Below, one piece after another: positions 32,589 through 45,671 of a DNA stretch of 64,000 nucleotides. The notes under the pieces are model-generated. The model did not search any database. It saw nothing but the letters and a program-made list of their open reading frames with translations, and had not been told where the DNA came from. Source of the stretch: Dermacentor variabilis (Eukaryota; Arthropoda; Arachnida; Ixodida; Ixodidae); contig NC_134569.1 of assembly GCF_050947875.1 (NCBI RefSeq), positions 205,214,127 to 205,278,126 on the forward strand. The letters run 5' to 3'. Position 1 is the stretch's first letter. Every line of letters starts with the position of its first letter. Both the position numbers and the translations under genes were made by a program.

Positions 32589-32717
32589 TACATTAGAAAG
32601 GCGAAGATACAATGGGGTATACAGATACGAAGATACAGCTTGATAAAGGGCAACAAAAGTGTCAGTGCAAACAAAGTTCACTGCACGTATAGACAAAACC
32701 TCGCAACAAGATACCTA

Positions 32718-32954
32718 AAAAATTAAATTATGGGGTTTTACGTGCGAAAACCACTTTCTGATTATGAGGCACGCCGTAGTGGAGGACTCCGGAAATTTTG
32801 ACCACCTGGGGTTCTTCAACGTCCACATAAATCTAAGTACACGGGTGTTTTCGCATTTCGCCCCATCGAAATGCGGCCGCCGTGGCCGGGATTCGATCCC
32901 GCGACCTCGTGCTCAGCAGCCCAACACCATAGCCACTGAGCAACCACGGCGGGT
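32718..32954 (-). mobile_element. Ruka-type tRNA-derived SINE, copy 1
   Basis: On the minus strand the head has A-box TGGTTGCTCAGTGG and B-box GGGATCGAATCCC, followed by a body with GAAATGCGAAAACACCCGTG. The tail ends in AATTTAATT. The second copy at 49,100-49,341 is very similar throughout. The family name is from memory of the tick SINE literature. No clear target duplication is seen for this copy. Confidence 0.8.
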
Positions 32955-34279
32955 AATAATGTCCCTGAATATACGTATAAGTCTCCAATAAGTCTACGTA
33001 TCTAAGAAAAAGTCACTTAATATGATGCGTCAAACAAGGCAAATGAACATGTTGCGCAATCACAGATTCACGGAATCCATGATCCCGTCCCCATTCCATG
33101 CATTCCCCCACGATGTATCTCGCACGACGCGTTTGCTCTCCGCTTTTCTCCTTTGCGCACACAAGACTGAGTCATCATCGTTGGCTCACTCATTCAACCC
33201 CCCCACCCCCACGCTTTCACTCGCACATACAGCATGCGGCGCGCGGTCACGATGTTATCGCCCTAGGACTTTATACGAAACATGAGGGCGGTGGCGACGG
33301 CAGGAATACCCCTGGCGTGTCCATATAATTGCTATCGCAATAATATAATAAGAGTATCCGGCAACTGGAGCGTCCCGTGGCCCATTACTCGCCGCAGAAG
33401 AAGTAACAAAATCGAACTTTCGCCATGCCACAGTTCACTGCGCCGCCACAATGTATTTTTATTCCTTTTGTGGGGCGGGGGCACCGAAATGAAAAAAAAA
33501 AAACGCGAAGGAATGTTGGCTGCAATCTAATGCCTACTTTTGGCACCTAATGGCTACCGAAGGAATATCAAAGAAAACGTGAAACGCTTGGTGCAGCGGG
33601 AACCATATGCATACTGCTCGGTGTCCTACACCGGCGAGACAAGGCTTCACGGAGAGGTTGCGCTCAAGCGAACGCGGCGCAATCCGTCGAGTCCCCACAG
33701 TGATGGCGGCGAGCAACTGTTGTTTCTTTGTCTCGTCTGCTAGCCAGAAAGCGTCCAAAACTCTGCCAGGTGAAAATCCACTCGGCCAGAGCAAACCGAT
33801 CGCGCACCGAAGTGCGCCGCGCGGTGGTCGGGGAAACACGAGAAAAACGTATGCGCTCTGGCTGGCTCTGGCAGCCCGCGGGTAGGGTAACGAGAACAAA
33901 AAAATTGAAGAGAGTCAATGTGACCGCGCGAATGAAAGTCAAAGCAGAAAAAATAAATAAGAACGTAGTTACCTTGGCAGGCTTTAGGGCCTTGACATGG
34001 ATGCTTTGGCGTAGGTGAAAAGAAAATGTTGCTATTTTTTATGTGACATGACGGCACAAATGATCCACCACAGCGCTTTGTCTCTTATCAAATTGTCTGA
34101 TAGTGTGTGATAGTGTGCTGTAAGACTTTAAAAAAGTCAATGCACCTTTGTCGTCAAATGTTTATAGCAGCATTAAGCCCACAAAGTTCCGCAATTGAAA
34201 ATCTAAAGCACATCTTTGGAAATTTCAATTAGCTTTCACATCAAAAGTTTATGAGATTTGTACCTATAAAGTCTCGGAA
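32955..34279. other. Intergenic stretch, no gene seen
   Basis: It contains a GC-richer patch at about 33,090-33,930 with many overlapping frames on both strands, the mark of high GC rather than coding. No domain recognised. Confidence 0.4.
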
Positions 34280-34620
34280 TTGACATCCATGCGCTCCGTA
34301 GATTCCGCGGCCTCCGGGAGGTGCCGCGGCGCGCCCGTTCACCATCAAAACGCCTTTGAAACATTGTGGTCGGATGGGGCTGCTTGCGTTATGTGACTCC
34401 CGGTACATGGGCATTGACGCGAAATCCAGCCAGCCTTCGCAATTTTCGCGGTGAAATGTCTTTTCGAGCGTGAAAAAGACATTCTAGACAAAGCCCGGAA
34501 GGATTTCCGGCGCCGGGAGTTGCTTTGGTCGGCGGTGCATGGACAGCACGAAAAAATTTCAGGGGGGGGGGTGTCTGAAGCCCCATAAGTCCCCCCCCCC
34601 CTCCCTGGCTACGCCCCTGT
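34280..34620 (-). repeat. Repeat with G-run/C-run end
   Basis: Read on the minus strand it starts GGGGCGTAGCCAGGGAGG, then has an inverted pair of G and C runs (34,561-34,603 on the plus strand), and continues GC-rich. The GGGGCGTAGCCAGG edge is common at repeat ends in arthropod genomes. Class uncertain and left edge approximate. Confidence 0.4.
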
Positions 34621-36170
34621 TAGGTTATAAGAATACCATATACTGTAATGTTGCGTACAAGTCTGCTTTAGATGTACTAGAAGTTGCGAATGCTCGTATA
34701 AATAGACAACATTACGCCAAGTAACTGATCCACTGACGCATGGAATTTGAGTTTAAGGTGAACACCACTGCAATAGAACAGAACACTCTTTATTTAATCG
34801 TAACGCTTTTAAAATTGTACGCTCTCATAAAACCATCGCCTCCTTTGGATAATCGCGGCGTCAAACCAGTTCAGCACTCGACGGCGCCAGTGTAAGGTTA
34901 TCCAATACATTTTTATTGTATCCCATGTACTGACATTAACATCACCATGCTTATATGCGTACACATGATTTGCCTTAAAGCACGCAAATAAGCACCCGAT
35001 TACTTGAGGCCTTGTTCTCTTGCGTATAGCAAAAACTGTAGCACGGCTTAACATAGTTGACGCCGGCGTCTGATGCCTTATTTCAATGATTCACTACCTT
35101 CATAGCGACCTGGAACGTCGAGGAAGAACTCAATATTGAGCGACTTCAAGTAGCTTTCTTCGCATTGTTTGAGTGGGTAAATTCTCCATATACTCACTTT
35201 GGAGACGCTGAAAAGTATTGCCCAAATCAGCTGCCAGGACAGAGCCACTTTCCAATAGCGTCAATGTAGATGGAAATCGTGCCTTGTCACTACTCCATTA
35301 CATACTGCGTTCGCACTTGGATATAGTTCGATGTTTCTTTACCGCAATTTTGCGCAAGTTTTTTTTTACATAGTCTCAGCATTGAATGAAACAAGTGTTA
35401 ACCCTCAGAAACAAGCACACTGTTGTGCTGTGCACATTGTTGTGTTGTGCACGGCTGCTAATGCGTTGCTTTAGATAATTTTTTTATTTTTGCTTTCTTT
35501 AGAGTTTTTTATTTGTAACCTGTCACGAGGACCGTCACGTGCATGCTCGAGCCAGTAAACGCTGGCGGCGTGTAGAGAAGCATGGAAGGAACGCCCAGCG
35601 AAGCATAGACGGAATGCGCGGAGTGATAACTTGCTTTGACCGAACTTCTTGCGTAGCTTCCACAGCGTTGACTGCTATGTATGGAAAGGAGTATAAGTGC
35701 TTCGTGGTCTCTAGAATAGTGAGCGATGCTAACGTTTGTTGTGAGCGTTCTTTTAATGCCTTTTCTGGACCTCGTCGTGTCTCCTCGGTCTCCAGACAAC
35801 AGTGAATGGCCCTTGAATGTTACGGCCGTTCCGATATACGAGCGGCCAACTTTGCGGTCTGGAGCTGCTGTTAGTGTTGGCAGACACTCATAGCTGCCTC
35901 GTGGACACTAAGTTCACGCACCCGGTGAAGATAGCCTCGGAGATCGTCACTTGATGGCCGCCGACCCTCAGAGAAAACCTCTCTGATTTCTTCAATGTCT
36001 GTTTGCACTGCCACCGCACCCGTGATGTTTGGATGACGTCACAAAGAGTTCTTATATGCAAGAACGGGGATGCCATGAATTCCCGCGACGGTCGCCAGAT
36101 CGCCCTGGGAAACAGGGCAACCATGTTATATGCATAGTGCTAAGGCGGGCCATTTAGGGAGAGGCTATGG
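34621..36170. other. Intergenic stretch, no gene seen
   Basis: No recognised gene or element. Frames at 35,509-35,805 on both strands are motif-free. Confidence 0.4.
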
Positions 36171-36174
36171 TGCA

Positions 36175-37876
36175 GTAATTTCGTTCTATATCCTGATCCT
36201 GTGTTTCCCATCCTAGATAGCTGCAATTCCCCGGCTATTGGTTTTATTAGGATTGAGCCACTTGGGGTAGAAAATATAATTAAAAGTCTAAAGGTGTCGT
36301 CAAGCCCTGGCGCAGACCTGGTTACTGCAATGTTTTTGAGAAGCACTTCTGTTTACTCATCTTTATTATTTTCAAAAATATTCCAGCAATCTTTGGACAC
36401 CCATCAGCTCCCTGAAGACTGGAAAATTGGGAAGGGGATTCCACTGCACAAGTGCGGCAACAAATGCTCACCTCATAACTACCGCCCCATTTCCCTCACT
36501 AGCATTTCTTGTAAAGTACTCGAACATATCTTGTTCTCTCATTTAGTTAAGTACTTAGACGATAACTCATTCTTCACACGCGCGCAGCACGGTTTCCGCA
36601 AAAGTTTGTCCTGTGAAACACAACTGCTTTCGTTCACTCACAATCTTCATCTTATTCTTGATAAAGGTTCATGCGCAGACTGTGTTTTCTTTGACTTTGA
36701 AAAGGCTTTCGACAAGGTATGTCAAAAACTACTTATTTTTAAGCTTGGTAAACTAAATCTTGACCCTAATCTGTTTGCATGGCTAGAACACTTCCTTCTT
36801 AATCGATCCCAGTTCGTTGCATTTAATAACCGCTTCTCTACATTTAGCCCTGTGGAATCTGGCGTTCCTCAAGGATCAGTCTTAGGCCCTCTCCTTCTTT
36901 TAATTTATATTAATGACTTACCCAATGAAATTTCTTCTAGCACTTACCTCTTTGCCGACGATAGCGTTATTCTTTGTGAAATTTGTGGCGCCGCTGATAC
37001 TAACATTCTGCAAAACGACATTAACGCTGTGTGTAACTGGTGCAACTTGTTGTTAATGAAACTAAACCCATCTAAGTGCAAAACCATGCGTGTAACCCGC
37101 CGTGAACTTCCTGTTCCGACTTATTACCTTAATAATACTGGCATGGAAGCAGTTACATCTTACAAATACCTAGGTGTCCGTTTAACCTCTACTCTTTCCT
37201 GGTCTTTACACATCGACAGCGTTATCAATAAAAATAATCGCATGTTAGGCTATATTCGTCGAAACTCCTCTTCCGCTCCGCCATCATTTAAGGTTATTTT
37301 GTACAAGACGCTAATTGGGATTAAAATGGAATACGCTTCATCAATTTGGGACCCATATGCTCAGACACTAACCCAGTCTCTTGAACGTGTTCAAAACAAT
37401 GCCTCGCGTTTCATCTTAAGCAATTATAACCGCACGGCTAGCGTAACTTCTATGAAAAACATCCTCCAACTTCCACCACTTTCTGCTCGTCGCAAATGCT
37501 CTCGCCTGGCTCAGTTTCATAAAATATACTTCCATAATTCATATCTACACGATAATCTCATTTCATCCCAAACCTACATATCTCGTCACATTGATCATCA
37601 TCACAAAGTTGGAGTTTTGCAGTGTCGCACTAGAGCTTTTCGTGAGTCTTTTCTTCCTGGGACGTGTCAAGAGTGGAACCACCCTCCCGCCGCGTTGATT
37701 GCTGTTGAAGACCACGCACAATTTCGTACGGCCATAATCGACACCATCGCTTCGGGCTTCACATGTCTATAACTACATCACTTGCTGCCTTCTTTGTTTT
37801 ATAACTTTCTTTTATACCCCACTCCCCTCTGTAATACCTTGTGGTCTTGAGGGTATAATAAATGAAATGAAATAAA
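36175..37876 (+). mobile_element. CR1-like LINE, 5'-truncated, long open RT frame
   Basis: Plus strand. The 3' end GGTATAATAAATGAAATGAAAT lies near 37,855-37,876, a tail of the same type as the 20.2-kb copy. The 5' edge is approximate: codons upstream of 36,201 still look LINE-like (NFVLYPDPVFP), but nothing of the endonuclease is present. Confidence 0.8.
36201..37772 (+). CDS. CR1-like reverse transcriptase, open frame
   Basis: 523 codons without interruption; the frame opens with GTG and is probably an internal fragment rather than a true start. Motifs in order: EDWKIGKGIPLHK (about 74-86), NYRPISLTSI, QHGFRKSLSCETQ, FFDFEKAFDKV (catalytic Asp, about 170), SGVPQGSVLGPLLLLIYINDL, YLFADDSVIL (catalytic Asp pair, about 254-255), YKYLGVRLTSTLSW, KMEYASSIWDPY and a C-terminal CQEWNHPPA. 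All RT catalytic Asp are kept. The endonuclease is missing, so the copy is not autonomous. Its intact frame points to a fairly young insertion. Confidence 0.88.
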   Translation: MFPILDSCNSPAIGFIRIEPLGVENIIKSLKVSSSPGADLVTAMFLRSTSVYSSLLFSKIFQQSLDTHQLPEDWKIGKGIPLHKCGNKCSPHNYRPISLTSISCKVLEHILFSHLVKYLDDNSFFTRAQHGFRKSLSCETQLLSFTHNLHLILDKGSCADCVFFDFEKAFDKVCQKLLIFKLGKLNLDPNLFAWLEHFLLNRSQFVAFNNRFSTFSPVESGVPQGSVLGPLLLLIYINDLPNEISSSTYLFADDSVILCEICGAADTNILQNDINAVCNWCNLLLMKLNPSKCKTMRVTRRELPVPTYYLNNTGMEAVTSYKYLGVRLTSTLSWSLHIDSVINKNNRMLGYIRRNSSSAPPSFKVILYKTLIGIKMEYASSIWDPYAQTLTQSLERVQNNASRFILSNYNRTASVTSMKNILQLPPLSARRKCSRLAQFHKIYFHNSYLHDNLISSQTYISRHIDHHHKVGVLQCRTRAFRESFLPGTCQEWNHPPAALIAVEDHAQFRTAIIDTIASGFTCL

Positions 37877-37879
37877 AAT

Positions 37880-40708
37880 ATGGCCCTTATCATTATCAGA
37901 AAGGCTTCCTACCATATGAAAGTGTTCTCGAGCCCGATCAATATTTTTAAAGAGGCTCCATCAGGCTTTCATATCTGATAAAGATTTATGCCACGCATTC
38001 ATTCGCTTCATTACCGCCTTAGATCCACGTGGAGCTTAGGCACGTAGTTCGTTCACACAACTGATTACAAATCTCTGCATGTACAACCAGGCCATGGTCG
38101 CCGCTGCTGATGGCGTCACATCATCGATTCCGACCTAGGCCAGGATTCGAGAAGGCTGTCCGCTGATTTCGCTGAGCCTTAACTTGGTCCGAGTGCCCAT
38201 CATCAGACGCATTCGCGGTGGTGAGCGGCGACATAACATCTTCCCATGAGCTGATGATATCACTGTCATCCTGGCATGCCCTGCTCGGCAACATAGGAGT
38301 ATTGCTAGAATCGAGTGCCTGACAATTGATTTTTGCCTAGCGCTGAAACTTTCCAAATGTAGCTACTTCTATCTTATCCTGTAAACACGAGCCTATCTCG
38401 TTTATATAAGGCCGTCTCCTGGGTGACTTCAACAGCCCAGCTCTCTTGGGCCAGCCTACTGGCTTCAAGCTACTTTCGCACGACCTGCACATTGTGGTCG
38501 AAGCAATGACGAAAAGTCCGGCGTCTGTCATCAATGTTCGCACCTTGGCAGTGCCTGGAGGCTGTCCTGATGTTTGGCTAGCCTGCTTTGAACTTCATGA
38601 TATGGTGAGGCACATTAGGAGAGAGTGACTGGCAAAAAGTCAACGATGTGCTTCATTCTTTTCTAAAGGGGCCGCTAGCTTGTCATATAACGCCCTTAAG
38701 GAGTTCTCACACAGCAATCCACCCACTGGTGCTTTGCCATGCCGCTTACTGCCGCGCTCAACAGCCTCTGGCGTATCAAGAGCGCGTGGAAGTTGATGAC
38801 GTCGCGAGACCTTAATGTGCGTGATATGGCGTCCAGTGATCTGTTCGAGCCTCCAGCCGTCTACGCCGTCCGTCTGATAAACGAGATCTGGTGGTCCAGC
38901 ACAGTGGCTTCACGAAGAATGACTTCCCAGTGCCAGCCACGCAGATGCAGTCAACTTAGACGGAAGCGCTAAAGCATCCCCTTGTCTCAGCATCAAGAGG
39001 AAGCTTCGCCTTGGTGTTGCTCGGATCAATTGCGGTGACAAACCTCACCACAAAACACCGTAGAAAATGGACCTGATGGCTCGGGGTCTTCAATCTGCCA
39101 CCAAGGATGTTGCTGTCCACGTCAAGCTCAATCAATCAAGGCAAATTCACGCAGTGTGTGGCGGGCTACCCTGCCGGGTCACATTTTCTGCGCAACCTAA
39201 ACACAAACGAACGCGCCACCACTTGAACGGGGAAAAGTTCGAGTAAAGCTTTTTGTGTTTAAACGAATATTCGGTACTTGGTTTTCGCAGAACAAGACCC
39301 TGAACTTCTTTCATGCCTTGGTGCAATCAACTTTCGCTTAAAATGATGTGGCATAAACAGAGGGGATATTACACTTCTCAGAGGGAATATAGTATCTATA
39401 TATATTAACTTTATTCTTACTTGAGCAATGGGGGAAGGGGAAGCGGGATAGCAGTTTGTATGAGTCACTATGGAAGCTCTATATGCGAAGTTTCGTAGCA
39501 GGTTGATTTTCTTAGCCCATTGTTCGACCCAGTCTCCGAAGGACGTCATCGCTTTAGGCACTTGTGGAATGTCTCCAGCCCTTCCAAGGCCACGTCTGGC
39601 GATATACACTTGGATTTACCGTCCTTGTGCAAGAAGTGCATTTCACTTGCGGAGGTTAGTGAGGCCGATCATGGCCAATCCGTCGCTGTAGCCGCTTCCA
39701 TGTGGCGATTATGTCGCCCGCAAAGGCGCAGGCTGCTTTGAATTTGGCTAAAATAACTTGTGACTCTCGATATAGGCCTCTCTGAATAGTGTCGTCGGCA
39801 TCACTGGCCTGTGAAACGAGGTCTTCTTGGTGGCGTTTCCTAATATAGCGCCGTTTTCTTTTTTTTATTCTTCACGGCCTTGCTGTACAAATGCGTGGGC
39901 AAGACCTTACGGGTTCGGACCGACCATTGGGTTGCGCCCCGCTCGGCTGCATAATCAACATCAATTTAACGTGAAAGTGTTTTATACGTTGCTCCATGGT
40001 AAAGTTAATGCGCTGTACGTACACCACGCCATCATGACCACAGACAGTTTGTGCCATCCCCGCCGGAATGCGACACTTTGCCATTTTCTAGTGGTTTCCC
40101 GTTGAAAGGAAAAGGGGGAGAGGAAGATCCGTAGGAGTGGTTGGAAAGTGGAGGCGAAGGAAAACGATGTCCACGTCGTCCCCGCCGGTCGCTCGCTTTT
40201 AACCGCACGCTCGCCGTCAACGCAGAGATGTCACTCGACGGGTGAGATCGAAGAATGCGCGTCTGCTCACCTTTAACCAAATGCACGAGCGCGAGTTCGC
40301 AATGCCGCCGGAGCTCTAACGGCGCAGTTTTTAAGTACACACTCACCATCGCGTCGGATAAACCTACGGTACCTAGTAGCCTACGGGGCTCCGTTTACGC
40401 TGTGCAGCAGCACATGCATCGCATGCTGGTTATGTCTGTAATTAGTTTGCCATTAGAGCGAAAGTGTAATTAGTGAAACTGTGCATATATACGGACTTGC
40501 ATTTGTGACTGTGCAAGAAAGCTGCCACTGCTCCTTGGAATAGACGTTTCACTTTCGTGTTGACTGATTCCATTGAAGGGTGGTTCAGCAATTTTTTCTA
40601 CAGTTAGCATTTTGCTGAAGACGAGATGCCAAATTATGCCGCGTGTTTCTTTCTTATTTTTCTAAGCAGCTTCTACTGCGGCCCATTCCCACTTCATCGA
40701 ATCTCATG
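37880..40708. other. Intergenic stretch, no gene seen
   Basis: No convincing gene or element. A GDFNSP peptide near 38,430 is like a LINE endonuclease motif, but its surroundings do not fit. Frames at 39,259-40,473 are motif-free. Confidence 0.35.
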
Positions 40709-40902
40709 CTCAAGGAATATGAAGGATACATTGTTGCACCAAAAAAGGAAAATAAAGACTTGGGAAGGAAGAGTACTAAAAGACAGATTGAGCGCTGTAC
40801 TCTTCCTTCCCAAGTCTTTATTTTCCTTTTTTGGCGCAACAATGTATTCTTTAGATCCCAACCAACTCGCCCAGCAACAAGTTCTACTCAAGGAATATTA
40901 AG
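40709..40902. repeat. Hairpin (foldback) element C
   Basis: Arms of 51 bp at 40726-40776 and 40797-40847 mirror each other with one mismatch seen, around a 20-bp loop (core CTTGGGAAGGAAGAGTAC). The unit sits between 16-bp near-identical direct repeats CTCAAGGAATAT(G/T)AAG at 40709-40724 and 40887-40902. The right flank ACCAACTCGCCCAGCAAC resembles the sequence right of palindrome B. No coding capacity. Confidence 0.8.
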
Positions 40903-41179
40903 TGTACTATCAGTTACATGACGATTTTCAGCATGGAGCTTCTTGTATTTTTTGTCGATGTGAAACATTAATGATTATAGGTAGACGCCGTTCGTAGCTG
41001 ACAAGCGCACAGCATTGTCATATTAAAATGAGTCTCTAAATTAAGGAGCAACGAAATGCAGGTAAAGTGCCATAGCTGCCGGTAGCGATGTTGAATACAT
41101 TCACACTTTATGGAAGTATTCGAATCCAAAACACAAAATTTATTCAGAAAGAACTTCAGAAGACAATAACCCACTACCA

Positions 41180-42115
41180 ACTGATCACCGAACTACGCCA
41201 GTTTGATCGCGACGGCATTCTCTGCTATTCGCCAGTCCGGGATTGTATCACAGATCTGCTCAACTGTACAGCCTTTGCCTCACATCCGGTCAGCTCCTTC
41301 ATTCTTGCTCATTTAGCTTGTGGTAAAGGACTAGTTCGTGGGGCCGACTCGAGCCTTTCCTTTTCAGAAACATTGGACATGTTTTCGGTGGCTGGAGCCA
41401 TGTCCGTATTTCTCTGCTCTCGCTAATTTGAGAACAAGAACATACCGCAGAATCAGTAATTGTTGCCTTCGCTGGAACAACTCGTCCGACAGAGATCCCG
41501 GTATGGCCACTAATTTACCTAGTTGAATCGCTTTCTCCTCACCCCCTTCAGTATATTAGGTGTTGGTGCTGCGGGCATAGCATTAAGGGATTCCGATCAG
41601 TTCCTCGGTGTCGTAAATGTGGAGCAATTCACGAATTGTTCATCACAGGAAGAACAGTGTTGTCTCTGCAGTGGCTCTCACTAAGTTGGCTGTATACTAA
41701 CTGCTCTGCGAGAGTACAGGAATTACCAATTTTAGAAATTGGGCAAGAGGGATGCTCAAGACGGGAAGCCCCTTCTATCATCGCGCAGCCATCTCGTGGG
41801 TATGCCGGTGCAGCCAAGCGACTATCTAATGCAGTTGACTCGTCGCTTCCTGATGTAATAGCTTCGGTGGTAGATAGGGCAACGCAGAAGGCAATGGAGA
41901 ATCTATTTGAAAGCCTATCAGAGTCATTCGCACAAATGGATACCACCCACATGACTCAACTCCTTCAGGTGGTTGCCCGCCCAACCATGGGCTCTAAACT
42001 TCCAGGGCCTTCAAATGTGAATGGTGCAGAAACATCAAGTCCACGCCCCTCTAAACTTTCACCTAACGATACCTCTCCTGTGTATCATGCAGAACAGGAA
42101 ACAGATTGGAGCTAA
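41180..42115 (+). pseudogene. Gag-like ORF1 of the I-type LINE relic
   Basis: Successive frames read RQFDRDGILCYSPVRDC (41088-41426), then RTYRRISNCCLRWNN (41338-41526). A Cys/His-rich CWCCGHSIKGF...CRKCGAIHE follows near 41,560-41,640, and then a low-complexity acidic tail (41636-42115). The Cys spacing suggests CCHC knuckles as in I-element ORF1 proteins, which bind the LINE RNA. Stops and frame changes separate the pieces. Confidence 0.6.
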
Positions 42116-42429
42116 GATTGTGGCTTGCAAGAAACGCTCATAAAGATTCACTACCGTGCTCTCAAAAGCCGCGCATCTCCTGTCGCGCAGGGATTTACTA
42201 TGACATAACACGAAGAGTGAAAAGTGCCAGAAGGAGAATATTTCTAAAAAAAGATTTTTTGAAGGATATCATCCTCGACAAGGCAGTTTCAGCTACCGGT
42301 CTTAATAACATAGGTACGCCGAAAGCACTGTAGTGGCTTGCGTTCCATTTATTCCGCTGCTATTGACTTATGTTTCCTCTGCGGCCAAAACTAAGCTGAT
42401 ATAATTGCAGTTCCAGAAACCTTGTTATC

Positions 42430-45310
42430 AACAGAAAAGGCGTTTCATCTAAAAAAATTACGGTACATTTCGCTGGCACTGTCCCTCTCGTGGTGGCGGC
42501 TTAGCTATCTTTATCTCTTCAAAAGTTGCGCACCGGTCTAAGATGACTTAGCAACTTATCACATTAGAAAGCGAAATCCTACTTATAGACATTTCTATCC
42601 CAGGCCTCATCAAACTCACTTCAGTGAATGTTTATTTCCCCGGAGGTATTCTGAATACTATTGTCCTAGATACAGTAATTACCTCCTGCAGAAATCAATT
42701 TTGCCGGATACTTTAACACCCACCATACTTCGTGGGGGTACAAGGCTGATTCGAGTGGTAAACGTTTGTGGTATTGGGTTGCTAACAATAATTTATTATG
42801 CAAAAATGCATGAACACCCACATTTATTTGTAGTAAGTCACTTTCCGCAATAGATCTCACCTTCGCTAGTACTAATTTGTCTGTCTGCATTTGGTCTGCT
42901 GTAAACTCGGGCACAAGCAATGACTATCTTCCTATTCTGTTTCAGCTCGTATGACCATTGACTCCAATGAATACGCATTTAAATACTTTTGTTAGTTGCA
43001 GCACAATCGAAAAGTCTGACTCTTGACTTTATTGAATGAGCCACTAGATAATGAAGAAGAAAAAGCCTTACATTTACTGTCTCTTTTCAAAAATTTCGTA
43101 AAAAATGTCAATTCACTGTGCGCTCCACTAAAAGTGGGTCTACCAACCGATGGTGGAACGCAGAGTGCTCACGCCATTACAGGATAAGAAAAGTAGCTTT
43201 GCAAAAACTTCTTCAAAAGCAGTGTCCTAAGAATCAGAGAGACTGTAAGTTCGCGGCAGTAACATATAAAAGAACAGTTGCAAACACGAAAGACATCTTT
43301 GATTATCATCATTTCTCATTTCTTTGAAAGGCCACCAACAAAAAAAGTACTTTTTCAATATCTGAGAAATAAAAAGGTCCTAAAATAAATGTCGACTCTG
43401 TGGTTCCCACAACCAGTGAATGGGCCAAATTACTGGAAGATACTACTAAAGGTCTAGAACGCCGCTTTAAGCCGATTTTTTCCAATCACGCTACGCCGTC
43501 TACTCATGGTGAAGACTTCTAAGAAGGGGCGATTTCGGAGCTGGAAAATGTGCTAAGCCAGCTGCCTAACTCAGCGCCAGGCCCGATGACATTACTACAG
43601 CCATTATAAAAACTTTATTTAAGATATCATCACACGCATTACTTTCCATGGTAAACGATTCTAATAAAAATTCGTGGATTCCCCCGGAGTGGAGGCTTGT
43701 AAATGTTATCCCATTATTAAAACAGCAAGGTGTCGGTTACGAATGAGATAACAATAGTCCAATATCTCTTACATCTTACCAAGGAATACTTGTCGAAATA
43801 ATCTTACACTACAGCATAAATAATTGGCTGATAGAGAATATAATTTTCAGCTCATGTCCAAATTCGCTTCAGACGTGGGTGCTCGATTTGGTGTACCCAT
43901 GTCGACCTAGAAAGTCGTATTCAACTAGCTCGATGTCTGACAAACTATGCAGCTTTAGTCACCTAGGATACCATTAAGGCGTATGACAGCGTAGAACATG
44001 TATGCCTAATAAATGCGCTTCAGATTGCTGGTCTGCCAAAATAATTTGTCGCATGGGTTTATGAACTTTTAACCGGCAGGGAACTTTACTGTTCTCTATG
44101 CGGATTGTCTTCAACTTATCAACCAGATCTACCACCGGGATCAGTACTATCGCCATTGTTGTTTAATATTTTATTGAGCACTGTACCTTTGCAACAGGAT
44201 GTACATGTGTGCTTATACGCCGATGAAATTGAATTTTTTGCTGTATTGGTAGACTTACGTGCTTTGTATGAAATTCTACAGTCTTATATGAACCGCATAG
44301 AAAAGTTGCTTGATTAACTTAACCTCTCACCTAATATCAGAAAAAGCGCCGTCCTAGTTTACCCTCATAGCGCACCTGTGCAAATTTCCGTTCTCTATCG
44401 ACAAGACAGTATTCCACACGAGCATTCACTTAAATATTTGGCACTGATGTAGAACGTAAAGCTTAACCGGAGTCCACATATAGAGCATATTACCTCAAAA
44501 GGAGCACGCCAAGTAGCAATGCCGCGTAAACTCGGCAACAATCGATCAGCGGTACGTCGGTACGTCCCCATTATGATCTATTGCATTTATGTTCGCCCCA
44601 TAATAGAGTTTGGCTGCGTGTTGTTTTCTTGCGGACCTGCATACAAAATTCGGCCTCTGATTCTCTTTGAACGAGAGGCGCTACGTTTATGTCTTGGGCT
44701 TGCTAAATTTGTAGCTAATGATAGCTTATATCAAAATGCACACGTGCCTTCTCTCTTCATGCGATTTCATATCCTAACAGCACAAACTTTTCTAAAGATG
44801 TATGCATCACCTGAGAGGCGACCACAATATGTTTTCGTTCATGAACCGGCCTCATTTTTCACCTGTCAGCGATATCGCTCACGTTGCCCTCAAGTTGTTC
44901 TCGCTCAAGAATGGACCCATTGAACGTTCACCTATGCGAGGTGGCCTTACTAAATTCCTCGGTTCCAGATGCTAAAATATAAATTGATGATATTTTTCCA
45001 AATAGTGCTCTACATCTTTCCTGTCAATATCGGAATATTATCTTGGAAGACCACCTTGCACACCTGGATACAAAGACCGCCATAGCAACTGATGCTTCCG
45101 TCTGTGAAGAAAAGGCAGATGTGGGCATTCCATCACCCCATCTAAATTGATCTTTTTCGATTCGGCTGCCCAACTTCACGCCTATCTTTCAGGCGGAATT
45201 ATTGGCAATTGTCTTAGCTGTACGCAAATTGCCACCATTTCTGTCATCAGCCAAAATCTTAACTCATTACCGGTCTGTCTGTTCTTCACTAAGCACATCA
45301 AAATTGTCAA
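42430..45310 (+). pseudogene. EN-RT-RNase H ORF2 of the I-type LINE relic
   Basis: Endonuclease-like NFAGYFNTHHTSWGYKA near 42,700 corresponds to a GDFNAHHTAWG-type motif. The linker NRWWNAECSRHYRIRK lies at 43,147. RT has PPGSVLSPLLFNI and a damaged catalytic box CLYADEIEFF at 44,133-44,240 (second Asp replaced by Glu). The thumb includes YVRPIIEFGCVLF at 44,590. RNase H-like ATDASVCEEKADVG lies at about 45,085. Dense with stops; no activity expected. Confidence 0.65.
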
Positions 45311-45671
45311 ATTCATTAAAAACTTTGTATTCTCGTCTCCCTAGACACTTACTCCTCGTTTGTTTAGTTTGCGTGTAAGGCCACAAAGGTCTAGCCTTAA
45401 ACGAATATGCAGATACACTCGCAGTACCATCCCACGATGGTACTATAATCCCCGTTTTACCTTCGTCAGCTTTCATCACTGCGATGCAGTTCAGAAAATA
45501 TGCAACTGCAAATAAGTTCGCGCAGTCATCATTAGGAAGATCTGATTTCCCGCATCTCAGTTTTCCTTGGGACAACAAATGGCGCGCCTCTAGAAAAATA
45601 GAAATAACGATTAGAAGACCACAGTAACGAGTACCCCACTGAACTTTTACCTCCACACGTCTGGTCTGGCT

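Noticed and set aside
33090..33942. Cluster of overlapping ORFs of 60-121 codons as a host gene
   Set aside because: Frames are open on both strands because of high GC; no domain, start context or splice pattern favours one.
38390..38640. GDFNSPALLGQPTGF peptide as a LINE endonuclease
   Set aside because: The motif fits, but neither the upstream nor the downstream sequence shows further endonuclease motifs, so it was left unannotated.
45267..45656. 129-codon minus-strand ORF
   Set aside because: It overlaps the plus-strand LINE relic and shows no motif.
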